Below are positions 62,743-64,000 of a stretch of 64,000 bases of DNA, piece by piece (the first letter of the stretch is position 1; each line of letters opens with the position of its first letter). Under the pieces are notes generated by a model that had not been told where the DNA came from, did not search any database, and saw nothing but the letters and a program-made list of their open reading frames with translations. The position numbers and the translations under genes are program-made. This DNA comes from Bugula neritina (Eukaryota > Bryozoa > Gymnolaemata > Cheilostomatida > Bugulidae), in assembly GCA_964035545.1 (NCBI GenBank), contig OZ037765.1, positions 22,700,495 to 22,764,494 on the forward strand. The letters run 5' to 3'.

Positions 62743-64000
62743 CTAAAGAGCCAGGTAAATATGAAAGTGAGGCTTGCCTACAAGCTACAGTTGCAGCGCA
62801 ATATGCTGTGTAATTAGTGAGTGAGAGTTGAGAAGACACGCGCCTAGTACTACTAGCTACTAGCAGACGCTACTATTGATTGAGTAGGCAGACTGAGCTT
62901 GTAATAAAATTACGATATGAAAGTCTGCAGCATACATCCAATCACTCAGCTCATTGATGTAGCAACTATAATAGTGCGTAGATATTACATAACACCTTAG
63001 CAATGCTGTCTATGAATACTCTACTCTATACTACGGCATTCATATTACTATATACCATACTACACACGTATACGCATCTACAGGTAGCTTATGTATATAT
63101 TATATATAGCTTGATACTCCACACATACTATTTATTACTTCCCAATCACGTGCTTACTATGTACTATTCATTACTAATTACTCTTATCTCCAAGTTTTTT
63201 CCATATCAAAACAAGGTCAATTATCTGCTATATATACATTTTAGGTGAAACAATTATATGTACATGAAAAACTCTACATATATGCAAGTATAGGTTTGAC
63301 TTGGAGGTTGAGAAACTTAATAATTTTTGTAAATTTTCAGCTACTGGTGTTCTGTTTTGTTGTCATTCTCGGTACTTTATACTTTCAGTGCATTATATAA
63401 CTGGTAAATGTGTTCCCTCAGCACTAGAACAAGCTTTGTACAATCTGAGTAACATGTGACACAGTACTGAAAACACTACTAGTGTGAGAAACACTATTGT
63501 ACAGCACCAAAGGAACCAGGAACTTGTTCTGATACAGGGGATAGACTGAATACCACAGTACAAGCTCAAATAAAAAAAAACTTTCTAATAAAACTGTTTT
63601 GACAATTAAAATCCTAAAGAGACAATTTCAGTTGTTTACAAATGTTGACTTCACCTTTAGCTGCAAAGTATAAGATAACATGCAAACTTAGGATTTATTT
63701 TAATTGATATTAGAAGCTAATTTCTTCTTACAAGCATTCGCTGTGATTTATATTTAATTATTAGGCAAACAAAAGAACCTTAAAATTTTTTGATTAGTAC
63801 CAATATTAACCATACTTGACTTAAATTCCATAAAAATGTATTCAAAAGATTTGGAATATATTTTAAAGACAAATCAACTAAGAAAATTGACATAATTTTC
63901 ACAAATATATTAATACATACTGCCAGACAGCACATTATCTAGTGAGCCTTTATTGATTAAAAATACAGTTTTTCTTGCAACACTAGAGTATATATTACTT
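62743..64000. other. FAM193 intron to window edge
   Basis: Must be intron (or contain unrecognised exons) of the minus-strand FAM193 gene, whose first exon found starts at 62742 with a splice acceptor. I saw no supportable exon on either strand. Confidence 0.5.

Overview
The window is eukaryotic nuclear DNA from an invertebrate animal. It is strongly AT-rich, genes are split by GT-AG introns of about 0.1-6 kb, and there are long (TA)n tracts, a minisatellite, several DNA-transposon remnants, a tRNA-derived SINE and a Ty3/Gypsy relic. The recognisable genes (diacylglycerol kinase theta, FAM193, caspase, Roc-COR GTPase, a P2X7-type zinc-ballast protein, a secreted plant-type haem peroxidase) together fit a metazoan. 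The phylum cannot be fixed from the sequence; a sponge, cnidarian or lophotrochozoan are all possible. Exon models were built by hand from splice sites, reading phase and family similarity.

Layout. 1-6 kb: no gene recognised; a small MITE (264-605) and three copies of an element rich in GATCGATCT motifs, two of them forming a 1.56-kb inverted repeat (3678-5240). 6-12 kb, minus strand: first two exons of a probable seipin-like membrane protein. Its 5.6-kb first intron holds a 4.86-kb transposon with TTAA target duplications and long inverted repeats. The transposon carries an intact three-exon P2X7 zinc-ballast gene (plus) and a THAP-domain gene with an internal stop (minus). 12-14.6 kb: low-complexity DNA and 3' flank.

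14.6-25.5 kb, minus strand: the most unusual locus. Fifteen exons join in one consistent reading frame of 1363 codons: proline-rich N-terminus, leucine-rich repeats (five tandem 144-nt exons of identical phase), a Roc-COR GTPase encoded mostly by one 2-kb exon, an acidic linker, and a caspase p20-p10 domain. This would put an LRR/GTPase sensor-switch and a cysteine protease effector on one polypeptide. The caspase keeps the His/Cys pair, but two S1-pocket positions look substituted. I do not know of a described protein with this architecture.

25.5-30.6 kb: intergenic, with a decayed Ty3/Gypsy integrase. The LRR-Roc-COR-caspase gene and DGKQ diverge from it. 30.6-48.0 kb, plus strand: 21-exon diacylglycerol kinase theta (974 aa) with all three C1 domains, the RA-type region and the catalytic domain; introns hold a 22-bp minisatellite, an 82-bp perfect palindrome and a SINE fragment abutting a splice acceptor. 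49.9-52.7 kb, plus strand: six-exon secreted haem peroxidase (348 aa). 53.6-62.7 kb, minus strand: 17 exons of a FAM193 homologue (1001 aa to the stop), whose 5' end lies beyond the last exon found.

The genes do not form an operon-like unit. DGK theta (lipid signalling), the peroxidase (secreted redox enzyme) and FAM193 look like ordinary housekeeping or signalling genes; the LRR-Roc-COR-caspase gene is the candidate innate-immune or cell-death component.
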